Assembly: GCF_015291745.1 (NCBI RefSeq)
Contig: NZ_CP030059.1
Span: 3,375,501 to 3,439,500, forward strand
DNA from: Bradyrhizobium sp. CCBAU 53351
Lineage (GTDB): Bacteria; Pseudomonadota; Alphaproteobacteria; Rhizobiales; Xanthobacteraceae
Length of the DNA stretch: 64,000 nt
Direction: 5' to 3'
In this document: positions 18,893 to 26,835 of the stretch, in pieces
Layout: the number at the start of each line of letters is the position of its first letter
Numbering within the stretch: the stretch's first letter is position 1
Made by a program: the position numbers and the translations under genes
Notes under the pieces: model-generated
Told to the model about the DNA's origin: nothing
The model's database searches: none
The model's input: the letters and a program-made list of their open reading frames with translations, nothing else

Positions 18893-19390
18893 CGGTGCTT
18901 CAGCCCCCTGCCGACGAAACTTGCAGACAAAAAAAGAGCGGGGCCCTGGCCCCGCTCAAAAATTGTGTCGACCCTATTATCCCCGATTCTAAGATTTGCT
19001 CTTGATTGGCGGGGCGACGCTGCATTTTGCGCGTCAGGGGCTCCTCCCGAGACTTGGACCACCAGACTTCGACCTCGCGGCCAGTCTGAGCGAGGCGGAT
19101 GCTAGATCAACTTTTCTCACTTGTCATCATTTTCAGCAACGAATGTTCAAAATTCGATCAGTAGACGAAATGATCGGGCGGCGTGTCCCGCAAGTATATG
19201 ACAAATATAAGAAATTTTCGGATGGCTGGGCCGTTTGAGATGCCTCAAATGCCCCATCCCGGTCCCGTGCTGAGTTACCGTCGCCACGGTTTTCGTCAAA
19301 TTTGCGCTGGGCCAAGAAGGCGGCGGAACTGATCTCGACTTGGGGCGAGGCACGGTGTTTAGTTAGTGGACGAACGAACGGGTTCGGTGG
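18893..19390. other. Gene-poor gap with possible small RNA on the minus strand
   Basis: About 500 bp, noticeably AT-richer than its surroundings between 19100 and 19240. It contains the minus-strand terminator and nothing I can name. A plus-strand open stretch up to 19238 (ending KYKKFSDGWAV) has protein-like composition but no ATG start at its head, and may be a gene remnant. The terminator without an upstream gene suggests an untranslated RNA from roughly 19100 to 18930 on the minus strand. The promoter of the copper operon (+) should also lie near the right end. Confidence 0.4.
18928..18957 (-). terminator. Strong intrinsic terminator, minus strand
   Basis: A 10-bp GC-rich stem (GAGCGGGGCC at 18936-18945 and GGCCCCGCTC at 18948-18957) is followed on the minus strand by seven Ts (18935-18929). 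It lies upstream of the globin gene, so it must end a minus-strand transcript coming from 18960-19390, where no protein gene is evident. Confidence 0.8.
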
Positions 19391-19762
19391 ATGCGCGCAC
19401 GGCTACAAAAATTCCTGCCTCTGGTCCTGCTCGCTTTGGCGATGCAGGTGCTGGCGCCGATTGCCGCCTGCTGGGGGACGGGCCTTGCAGTTGCCGATCC
19501 GCTGTCTGCCGGCGTCATCTGCCACAGTCCCAGCGAGCCGGGCGGCAACGACCAGACTGGCGTGCCGATCGCGCATGCGGGCGCTTGCGCGATGTGCTGC
19601 CTGGCCCAGGCCAACGCGTCGCTCGATTCGCCGACGCCCGCGGCACTCCCGAGTCCCTTCCGCCATGCCGAGCGGGTCGTCTGGCATCCGGCGGATGACG
19701 CCGCCATTGCCGTTCACACGGGCTCGAGCGCCCGGGCGCGCGCCCCGCCTCAATTTTCCTGA
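19391..19762 (+). CDS. DUF2946-like exported protein, first gene of copper operon
   Basis: A 123-residue protein with signal/membrane segment KFLPLVLLALAMQVLAPIAAC. It has a Cys/His-containing middle: GVICHSPSEPGGNDQ and AHAGACAMCCLAQ. This arrangement fits the DUF2946 family, which often stands next to copper-related TonB receptors. The function is unknown; metal binding through the CxxCC motif is an inference. The TonB receptor gene starts 94 bp downstream. Confidence 0.7.
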   Translation: MRARLQKFLPLVLLALAMQVLAPIAACWGTGLAVADPLSAGVICHSPSEPGGNDQTGVPIAHAGACAMCCLAQANASLDSPTPAALPSPFRHAERVVWHPADDAAIAVHTGSSARARAPPQFS

Positions 19763-19856
19763 CGTCACGACGAACCGAACCGTCGGCGCGCGCTGTTGTC
19801 GTGCTGACGGCGTGCTCAATGACCGGCCGACGTGCCGGATGTCAGGAATCTAGGAA

Positions 19857-22265
19857 ATGTCATGCATTCGTGCGATGGGGCGCGCGGGCTTGCCCGTGCT
19901 CCTCGGACTGGTGTCCCCGATCGGTTCAGACGCGCTCGCCCAGACTGCCTCGGAAGCGATCCCCGCGGTCACGGTCGAAGCGCCGCAGAGGTCCCGTCCC
20001 AAACCCGTCACACGGTCCTCGCGACTGCGCGCCGCCTCGACGGCCAGCGCGGCGCGGCCGGTCGCGCCGAACGCGACCGACGGCGCTGGGGGACAAAACA
20101 ACACGAGAAGCGCCGGCGAAGTGCGGGCCGGCCTCAACCAGTCGCCGGCCGGCCAGACCGCCACCACCATCGATCGCAGCCAGTTCGACAATCGCCCGTC
20201 GTTCTCGGTCAGCGACGTCCTGCGCGACAGCCCGGGCATTTCGATCAAGCAGGGCAATGGTCCCCGGGATTTCGGCATCTCGATTCGTGGCTCCAACGCG
20301 AGGAACGGCTTCGCCATCCGCAATCTCGTGATCTTCGAGGACGGCTTCCCGGTGACGCAGCCGGACGGCCTGTCGCGCAGCGACCTGATCGATCCCCACG
20401 CCTATGGGGCGATCGAGGTGATCCGCGGTCCCTCGTCGGCGCTGTACGGGAACTACGCGACCGGCGGCGCGCTCAATTTCCGGACACGGCCCGGCGGAAC
20501 GATCGACGGTGTCGAATATGGCGTCGACGGCGGCAGTTACGGCTATGTCAACAATTACCTGGCGGCCGGCAAGAAGGTCGGGAATTTCGAGGCCTCGCTG
20601 TTCGCCAGCGACACGAGGGGCGACGGCTATATCGGCAACAGCTGGTTCAACACCCAGACCGTCAACTTCCTCGGTACGCTCCAGGCGACGCCGGACGATC
20701 GCTTCACGGTCAAGATTATCAACAACGATCTCAGCGCGCGGCTGCCGCTCCGGCAGTCGCTGAACCAGTTCTACACCAATCCCTTCCAGCAGGGCTGCAC
20801 GACGGGCGCGGCGCTGGCTGCCGGATGTCCCACTGTGTCGCTTTTCAAGAACGGCTTTAACGGTGGCAAGGACACCGAGACGGCGACGCAAGCAGGTCTT
20901 GGGCGAACCGATCGGCGAACCATTGTCGGAGGACGATGGGAGCACGACTTCGACAACACGATGACTTGGCGAAACCAATTCGTCTTCGACGACAGAAACA
21001 TCAGCCAGCCGACCGGTGCGACCAGCGCGATCGGCGATTTCCCCTCGTACAACTATATGAGCGACATCACCAAGCGCGGCGAAATCTTCGGCATGGAGTC
21101 GACCACGTTTGTCGGCGCCTGGTACAATACGCTGGCGGCGTCGAGCGATACGCGCAACGTCATGCCGGGCGGCAACGCGACGCTGGGATTGATCTCGGCC
21201 AACACTTACAGCGATACGTCCAATTACGGGATACGGGCAAGGGAGGAGCTGAAGCTCACGCCTGACCTGACCGCGATCGCCGGAATTGGGTGGGAAACCA
21301 CCATTCTGAAGGGCGTCAATACCCGCTACACTTACAATACGATCAACGTTCCGGTCGCCACGATACCTGCGCCGACCACCGTCAACCGCAGGATCGAGAA
21401 CACGGCTCCCGAATTGGCGCTGCTCTACAGGCTCAATCAAGAATGGCAGTTTCGCGGACGGGTTGCGACCGGATACGGAACGCCGCAGGTGTCGAACCTG
21501 TTCGTTCTTCCGAACGGCGATTTCGGCAACAACACCCAGCTCCAGACGCAGACCAATGTCGGTTACGATCTCGGGTTCGATTGGACGCCGAGCAATGCGG
21601 TCAAGTTGAGTGCCACCGCGTTCTATGAGTTCTTCCGGAATGAGCTTGTCAGTCAGGCCGCGAGCAATCCGAACGCGAGCAATGCGACCTATATGTTCAA
21701 CGCGCCGCGGTCGGAGCATCGTGGCATTGAGCTTGCCGCGGACTGGAAGTTCTATCCGGGCTGGCGGTTCATGATCGCCTATACCTATCTCGACGAGGTC
21801 TATACCGAATATGTCGAGAACATCACCAAGGGGGCTGTGTTCAGTTTCAACCGTGCCGGCAACAAAATTCCCGGTATCTCGCCCAATGAGCTGACAGCCC
21901 GAATTGGTTACGACGAGTTCGCTGGGCCGCTGGCGGGCCTGGGAGGCTTCGTCGAGGTCCAATGGAAGGATTCCTTCTACATGGACAATGCCAATCTGCT
22001 GAAGGCGCCGGGCTACGAGCTGGTCAACGTCAACGTTCACTACAAGACTGACCTCGTGTCCGACACCTTCAGATCCCTGAACCTGTTCCTCGAGGTGAGA
22101 AACGTGTTCGATCGCACCTACGTCGCGTCGGCAAACAACGTCGGAAATTCGGTTTCGGCGACTGGCACTCCAGATGCTGCGAGCACGCTCGCAAACACGA
22201 CAGGGTCGATCTACGCTGGGTCGCCACGCACATTCGTTGCGGGTATGAAGGTGGCATTCAAATGA
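19857..22265 (+). CDS. TonB-dependent outer-membrane receptor, probably for copper
   Basis: An 802-residue gated outer-membrane channel. After the signal sequence (MGRAGLPVLLGLVSPIGSDALA) comes a low-complexity linker, then the plug domain (FSVSDVLRDSPGISIKQGNG, GISIRGSNARNGFAIRN, EVIRGPSSALYGNYATGGALNF) and the beta barrel, ending in an aromatic-terminated strand (RTFVAGMKVAFK). ATG 19857 is favoured by AGGA eight bases upstream. Copper as substrate is inferred only from the neighbours: PCuAC, YcnI, CopC-CopD. Its stop overlaps the next reading frame by ATGA. Confidence 0.9.
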   Translation: MSCIRAMGRAGLPVLLGLVSPIGSDALAQTASEAIPAVTVEAPQRSRPKPVTRSSRLRAASTASAARPVAPNATDGAGGQNNTRSAGEVRAGLNQSPAGQTATTIDRSQFDNRPSFSVSDVLRDSPGISIKQGNGPRDFGISIRGSNARNGFAIRNLVIFEDGFPVTQPDGLSRSDLIDPHAYGAIEVIRGPSSALYGNYATGGALNFRTRPGGTIDGVEYGVDGGSYGYVNNYLAAGKKVGNFEASLFASDTRGDGYIGNSWFNTQTVNFLGTLQATPDDRFTVKIINNDLSARLPLRQSLNQFYTNPFQQGCTTGAALAAGCPTVSLFKNGFNGGKDTETATQAGLGRTDRRTIVGGRWEHDFDNTMTWRNQFVFDDRNISQPTGATSAIGDFPSYNYMSDITKRGEIFGMESTTFVGAWYNTLAASSDTRNVMPGGNATLGLISANTYSDTSNYGIRAREELKLTPDLTAIAGIGWETTILKGVNTRYTYNTINVPVATIPAPTTVNRRIENTAPELALLYRLNQEWQFRGRVATGYGTPQVSNLFVLPNGDFGNNTQLQTQTNVGYDLGFDWTPSNAVKLSATAFYEFFRNELVSQAASNPNASNATYMFNAPRSEHRGIELAADWKFYPGWRFMIAYTYLDEVYTEYVENITKGAVFSFNRAGNKIPGISPNELTARIGYDEFAGPLAGLGGFVEVQWKDSFYMDNANLLKAPGYELVNVNVHYKTDLVSDTFRSLNLFLEVRNVFDRTYVASANNVGNSVSATGTPDAASTLANTTGSIYAGSPRTFVAGMKVAFK

Positions 22266-22291
22266 TCCGGACTCTCGAAGGGAGCGGGACC

Positions 22292-23503
22292 ATGATCCGA
22301 ACTGGCGTGCTCGCGATCGTCGCGCTCGCATTCGCGCATGGTCCGGCGCTCGCGCAGATGCGCGCCCCACCTGCATCTGAAGCAGCCTGCGACGAGCCGA
22401 CGCTGCGCTGCGCGACCAAGGCGACGCCTGCGTTCGGTCCGGACGGGACGCTGTGGCTGGTCTGGATGGCGGGAGGGCAGGTCTCGGTCGCCAATTCGCA
22501 GGATGAGGGGCGCCATTTTTCGGCGCCCACAGAGGTCACGACGAAGAAGCTCAACCTCGATTGGGGGCCCGATGCGCGGCCGAAGATCGTGGTCGACCGC
22601 AAGGGCGGCATCGCGCTCGCGTTCTCGACCTTCAGGGACGAGGCCTTCAATGGCCAGGTGCTCACTACGCGCTCGGCCGACGGCGGGAAGAGCTTTGCCG
22701 AGCTGAAGCCGATCACCGCCAGCAACGAGAGCCAACGCTTCGAGGCGCTGGCGCTTGATCAGGATGGAACTGTCTTTGCGGCGTGGCTGGACAAGCGCAA
22801 TCGCATTTTTGCGAAGGAGGCGGGACAGAAGTACGAGGGAGCCGGGCTGTTTTTCACCTCGTCCAGCGACGGTGGGGCCACCTACGCAGAAGCGAAGCTG
22901 GCGCGCGAGGGCACCTGCGAATGCTGCCGGTTGGGGCTGGCCTTCGCTGCGCCCGGGCGGCCCGTCGCGATCTTCAGGAACATATTTGCGGGCGGCGTGC
23001 GCGACCATGCGGTCATGACGTTCACTGATGTCGCGACGCCGGGTGAGGTCCGCCGGGTCAGCAATGATGACTGGCAGATCAATGCGTGTCCGCATCACGG
23101 CCCGAGCATCACCGTTGCGCCGAACGGGACCTATCACGTCGCCTGGTACACGAACGGGAAGGCGCGAAAGGGATTGTTCTACGCGCACTCCCGCGACGAA
23201 GGCCGCACCTTCTCCGCACCCCTGGCGCTGGGGCAGCCGGGCCGTAACCCGACGCGCCCCTTCGTGCTTGCCGGCTCCGCGGGGACCGTGATGGTCTGGA
23301 AGGAGTTCGACGGCGAGAAGACCTCGGTCCAGATGGCGATCTCCCGTGATGATGGCGAAACCTGGTCGCCGCCGAAGACCATATCGAGCACGAGCGACAC
23401 CTCCGATCACCCATTGCTGGTCTCCAACGGCAAGCGGATCTATTTGTCGTGGATGACTAAGGCGGACGGCTATCGGCTCACACCTATCGAGGACCAGCCA
23501 TGA
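22292..23503 (+). CDS. BNR-repeat (sialidase-fold) periplasmic protein with Cys/His motifs
   Basis: A 403-residue protein with signal peptide MIRTGVLAIVALAFAHGPALAQ and several Asp-box/BNR-like repeats (ADGGKSFAE, SSDGGATYAE, SRDEGRTFSAP, SRDDGETWSPP), predicting a six-bladed propeller. Two unusual motifs are CECC (about residues 209-212) and CPHHGP (about 266-271). Together with its place in the copper operon they suggest a metal site rather than sialidase activity; the sialidase catalytic triad was not recognised. An in-frame ATG at 22262 overlaps the receptor stop, but 22292 starts a clean signal peptide after GAAGGGAG. Function unknown. Confidence 0.75.
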   Translation: MIRTGVLAIVALAFAHGPALAQMRAPPASEAACDEPTLRCATKATPAFGPDGTLWLVWMAGGQVSVANSQDEGRHFSAPTEVTTKKLNLDWGPDARPKIVVDRKGGIALAFSTFRDEAFNGQVLTTRSADGGKSFAELKPITASNESQRFEALALDQDGTVFAAWLDKRNRIFAKEAGQKYEGAGLFFTSSSDGGATYAEAKLAREGTCECCRLGLAFAAPGRPVAIFRNIFAGGVRDHAVMTFTDVATPGEVRRVSNDDWQINACPHHGPSITVAPNGTYHVAWYTNGKARKGLFYAHSRDEGRTFSAPLALGQPGRNPTRPFVLAGSAGTVMVWKEFDGEKTSVQMAISRDDGETWSPPKTISSTSDTSDHPLLVSNGKRIYLSWMTKADGYRLTPIEDQP

Positions 23504-23997
23504 GATTTCGATTTGCCGGCATCGCCGCTCTCATCGTTCTGATCGCTTCGGTGGCTGCGCTCGGCGCGTCTCCCGCGCTGAAGCCATTTGAACGCGGCAC
23601 CTGGCAAGGCGTCCTCAAAGGGCACGCCGGCCGCCCCGTGCTCGTGCATTTCTGGGGCGTGACCTGCGGACCCTGCAAGGTCGAGCTGCCGTTGCTCGGA
23701 CAGTTTGCCAAGGATCATCCCGACGTCGACATCGTCACGGTCAGCGCCGATCTCGTGCCGAACCTGCCGGGGGCGACGCAAGCGATGCTCGACAAGGCGG
23801 GCCTGTCGTCGACCGAGAACTTCATCTTCAACGACGGCTTCGTCGAGCGTTTGCGGTTCGAGATCGACCCGGCTTGGCAGGGCGACATCCCGAGGACCAT
23901 GCTCATTTCCCGGGAAGGGACCGTCACGACGATCGAAGGCTCGGCCGAAATGGCCGATCTCGAAAAATGGTCGGAGCAACAGCGCTCCAAACACTGA
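23500..23997 (+). CDS. TlpA-like thioredoxin-fold protein
   Basis: Periplasmic thiol-disulfide protein, 165 residues, with signal anchor FAGIAALIVLIASVAALG. The redox motif is CGPC in VLVHFWGVTCGPCKVELPLL (about residues 58-61) and the cis-Pro loop is DIPRTMLIS. In the related B. japonicum system, TlpA reduces copper-binding cysteines so that chaperones can metallate oxidase subunit II, so a reductant of the operon's copper proteins is a reasonable guess. It overlaps the BNR gene by 4 bp. Confidence 0.88.
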   Translation: MRFRFAGIAALIVLIASVAALGASPALKPFERGTWQGVLKGHAGRPVLVHFWGVTCGPCKVELPLLGQFAKDHPDVDIVTVSADLVPNLPGATQAMLDKAGLSSTENFIFNDGFVERLRFEIDPAWQGDIPRTMLISREGTVTTIEGSAEMADLEKWSEQQRSKH

Positions 23998-24024
23998 AGT
24001 TCAGTCTGCAAAGGGAATACCGAT

Positions 24025-24561
24025 ATGAAGACCATCTCGAAAAACGTGCTGCTGGCTGCGTTCGCTCTTGCGGTCTGCGCGGCGCCGGCGCTCGCCGACG
24101 ATATCAAGGCCGGCGATCTCGTCATCTCGCAGGCGTGGAGCCGTGCGACACCGGGCGGCGCAAAGGTTGCCGGCGGCTACCTCGTCATCGAGAACAAGGG
24201 AACAGTGCCGGACAGGCTGGTCGGTGCGTCCGCCGATATCGCCGGTAAGACCGAGATTCACGAGATGGCGATGGACAATGGCGTCATGAAGATGCGTCCG
24301 CTCGACAAGGGGCTCGCCGTCGATCCCGGCAAGACGGTGAAGCTCGCGCCCGGCGGCAATCATCTGATGCTGCAGGAGCTGAAGGGCCCGTTCAAGCAGG
24401 GCGACAAGGTTCCGGTGACGCTGCAATTCGAGAAGGCCGGCAAGGTCGCCGTCTCCCTCGACGTCCAGGGCGTCGGCGCGCAGGCCCCCGGCGATGCCGG
24501 GCATTCCGGTCACATGGACGTGAAGAAGATGCCGGACCATTCGGGAATGAAGATGAAATGA
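24025..24561 (+). CDS. pcuC: PCuAC-family periplasmic copper chaperone
   Basis: Carries Cu(I) to cytochrome oxidase assembly. It has 178 residues with a clear signal peptide (LLAAFALAVCAAPALA, then DDIKAGD). The copper motif H(M)xnM...HxM is present as EIHEMAMDNGVMKMRP and GGNHLML. A C-terminal tail rich in His and Met (GHSGHMDVKKMPDHSGMKMK) adds further possible ligands. The symbol follows the B. japonicum copper-starvation operon; letters for the other genes are not assigned here. It ends in an ATGA overlap with the YcnI frame. Confidence 0.9.
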   Translation: MKTISKNVLLAAFALAVCAAPALADDIKAGDLVISQAWSRATPGGAKVAGGYLVIENKGTVPDRLVGASADIAGKTEIHEMAMDNGVMKMRPLDKGLAVDPGKTVKLAPGGNHLMLQELKGPFKQGDKVPVTLQFEKAGKVAVSLDVQGVGAQAPGDAGHSGHMDVKKMPDHSGMKMK

Positions 24562-24590
24562 GTCCGATCCGGGCTTTCGGGAGACCGCAC

Positions 24591-25130
24591 ATGAAACGAT
24601 CCTGTCTGTTCCTGATTGCCGCGCTCGCGGCCTCGCCGGCCGCGGCGCATGTCTCGCTCGAGACCAAGCAAGCCACAGTCGGGGCGTCCTACAAGGCCGT
24701 GTTCACCGTGCCGCATGGCTGCGCGGGCTCGCCGACGGTGAAGATCCGCGTTCAGGTCCCGGAAGGGGTGATCGCGGTGAAGCCGATGCCGAAAGCGGGC
24801 TGGACTGTCGATGTCGTCGAGGGCAAATATGCCGGGGAATACGACTATCACGGCAACAAGCTCTCCTCCGGCGTCAAGGAGGTGGCGTGGTCCGGCGGCA
24901 AGCTGCCGGACAAGAACTATGACGAGTTCGTCATGCAGACGGTCCTGACCGACAACCTCAAGCCCAACACCATGCTGTACTTCCCGGTCGTTCAGGAATG
25001 CGAGACCGGCGTCAGCCGCTGGATCGAAATTCCCGCCGAGGGGGCAGGGCATTCGCATGGCGGCAAATCTGGAGGCAAGTCTGAGGGCAATTCGCCAGCG
25101 CCGGGTGTGAAGTTGTTGCCAAAACCCTGA
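24591..25130 (+). CDS. YcnI/DUF1775 periplasmic copper-binding protein
   Basis: A 179-residue protein with signal peptide CLFLIAALAASPAAA; predicted cleavage leaves His as residue 1 of the mature protein (HVSLETKQA). In the YcnI family this N-terminal His forms a copper site (histidine brace) with a nearby acidic residue and Trp, here perhaps Trp of KAGWTVDV. The tail is Gly/Ser/His-rich (GHSHGGKSGGKS). ATG 24591 gives a clean signal peptide and has GGGAGACC upstream; an earlier ATG at 24558 overlaps the pcuC stop. Confidence 0.88.
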   Translation: MKRSCLFLIAALAASPAAAHVSLETKQATVGASYKAVFTVPHGCAGSPTVKIRVQVPEGVIAVKPMPKAGWTVDVVEGKYAGEYDYHGNKLSSGVKEVAWSGGKLPDKNYDEFVMQTVLTDNLKPNTMLYFPVVQECETGVSRWIEIPAEGAGHSHGGKSGGKSEGNSPAPGVKLLPKP

Positions 25131-26692
25131 TGCGCCTCTTCGCTGCGCTCGCGACGCTGCTCTTCGCGATCGGCTTCGCGAGCGCGGCATGGGCGCACGC
25201 CGCGCTGATGTCGGTCGAGCCGGCGAGCGGGAGCCTGCTCGCGGCTGCGCCCAGGGCGGTGCAACTGCGCTTCAACGAGCCGGTGACGCCGGGCGCGATC
25301 CGGCTGATCGACGGTGCGGGCAGGGCGCGGGACGATGCACGCATCAGTTCATCCGGGGAGACGATCTCTGTCGCGATGCCGATGGATCTGCCGGAGGGAA
25401 CCGCGGTCATCAGCTATCGCGTGATCTCGCAAGACGGTCATCCCGTCACGGGATCTGTGGTCTTCTCGATCGGCGCGCCGACGGCGACGAAGGCTCCGGC
25501 CGCCGTGGACCGCGGGTTGACCGCGTTGATCTGGCTGGCGCGGATCGGCCTCTATATCGGGCTGTTCGTGGGCGTCGGCGGCGTGTTCTTCGCGCGCTGG
25601 ATTGCGTGGTCGACGATCGGCATGGCCGTCCCGCGCATGGCGCTCGCCCTCGGCCTTCCGAGCGCAGTGGCGTCCGTTGGTGTCTTGGGCCTCGATCTGC
25701 TCGGGCTGGCCCCGGCTGCTCTTGCGACGTCTGATCCCTGGAAAGTCGCATTTGCGACGAGTACCGGCCCTGCGTTGCTGGTTGCCTCCGCAGCAATGCT
25801 GTTCGCATGGATGGCGCTGCGTAGCGCGTGGTACGCGCGCGCTCTCGCGGTCATCGCGTTGGTCGGCGTCGGTCTGTCGCTCGCCATGACCGGGCACGCT
25901 GCAACGGCGCCGCCGGAGGCGCTGACGCGTCCGGCGATCTTCCTCCATGGCGTCGGGGTCACCATCTGGATCGGCGCTCTCGCGCCGCTCGTCGCGCTGC
26001 TGTCGCGGCCGACGATTGCGACGCTGCCGATCGTGAACCGCTTTTCCCGTATCGCTGCGCTCGCCGTCGGCGTGTTGGCCTTGACCGGCCTTGCACTTGC
26101 GATCGTGCAGCTCGAAAAGCCGGGAGCGCTGATCGAGACCCGCTACGGGCTGATCCTCTCGATCAAGCTTGTCTTGGTCACGGGCTTGCTGGCGCTGGCC
26201 GCGCTCAATCGGTTCCGGCTGACCCCGGCTCTGGCCCGGAGCGAGACGGGGACGCCCGCGCTCAAGCGCTCGATCCTGCTGGAAGGTGCGATCGCACTCG
26301 CGATCCTCGCCGTGGTCGCCGGCTGGCGCTTCACGCCGCCGCCGCGGACCATCGGTCCCGAGACGCCATTGGCGATCCACATCCACAGCGACAAGGCGAT
26401 GTTCCAGGTCCTGGTGTCGCCCGGCAGGCCCGGGGCCAACGATGTCGTGCTGCAGCTCATGACCGGCGAGGGCACGCCGCTGGCCGCCAAGGAGGCAATG
26501 TTGGCGTTGAGCCTGCCGGAACGCGGCATCGAGCCGATGGAGCGCAAGGCCTCGCTGGGGCCAGACGGCTACTGGCATTTGCGCAAGGTCGAGCTTCCCT
26601 TCGCCGGCCTCTGGCACGTGCGGATCGATGCGCTGGTGACCGACTTCGAGCAAATCACGCTCGAAGATGAACTCGACGTCACGCCGCCGTAA
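25130..26692 (+). CDS. CopC-CopD fusion, copper import protein
   Basis: A 520-residue protein. Residues about 1-115 form a CopC domain after a signal (ATLLFAIGFASAAWA), with mature N-terminal His (HAALMSVEP) and DGHPV as the Cu(II) ligands. Residues about 125-400 form the CopD membrane domain with eight or so transmembrane helices, and a soluble C-terminal domain follows (IHIHSDKAMFQVLVSPG onward). It likely moves copper into the cytoplasm or membrane. It overlaps the YcnI stop by one base and is the last gene of the operon. Confidence 0.92.
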   Translation: MRLFAALATLLFAIGFASAAWAHAALMSVEPASGSLLAAAPRAVQLRFNEPVTPGAIRLIDGAGRARDDARISSSGETISVAMPMDLPEGTAVISYRVISQDGHPVTGSVVFSIGAPTATKAPAAVDRGLTALIWLARIGLYIGLFVGVGGVFFARWIAWSTIGMAVPRMALALGLPSAVASVGVLGLDLLGLAPAALATSDPWKVAFATSTGPALLVASAAMLFAWMALRSAWYARALAVIALVGVGLSLAMTGHAATAPPEALTRPAIFLHGVGVTIWIGALAPLVALLSRPTIATLPIVNRFSRIAALAVGVLALTGLALAIVQLEKPGALIETRYGLILSIKLVLVTGLLALAALNRFRLTPALARSETGTPALKRSILLEGAIALAILAVVAGWRFTPPPRTIGPETPLAIHIHSDKAMFQVLVSPGRPGANDVVLQLMTGEGTPLAAKEAMLALSLPERGIEPMERKASLGPDGYWHLRKVELPFAGLWHVRIDALVTDFEQITLEDELDVTPP

Positions 26693-26741
26693 CCTGCAGC
26701 TCAAGCTGAACCTGAAGTCCGAAGGAAAAATGACAGGAATT

Positions 26742-26762
26742 CCGCTGCTTAGCGGCTTTTCC
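26742..26762 (+). terminator. Weak terminator after copper operon
   Basis: A short hairpin CCGCT-GCTT-AGCGG is followed by CTTTTCC, 50 bp after the CopC-CopD stop. The stem is only 5 bp, so termination may be partial. Confidence 0.4.
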
Positions 26763-26835
26763 TCATTCCCGGTCTTGTATTTTCGCTCCCAATCCGGTTT
26801 CACTGCACCCGGTCACTGATTCCACGAGTATTGCC

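Noticed and set aside
19371..19387. GAACGAACGGGTTC before the DUF2946 gene as a LexA or metal-regulator box
   Set aside because: Half-site spacing does not fit GAAC-N7-GAAC, and no known copper operator was recognised.
22292..23503. Calling the BNR-repeat protein an exo-alpha-sialidase
   Set aside because: Asp-box repeats alone do not show activity; the catalytic Arg triad, Tyr/Glu pair was not recognised and the context is copper handling.
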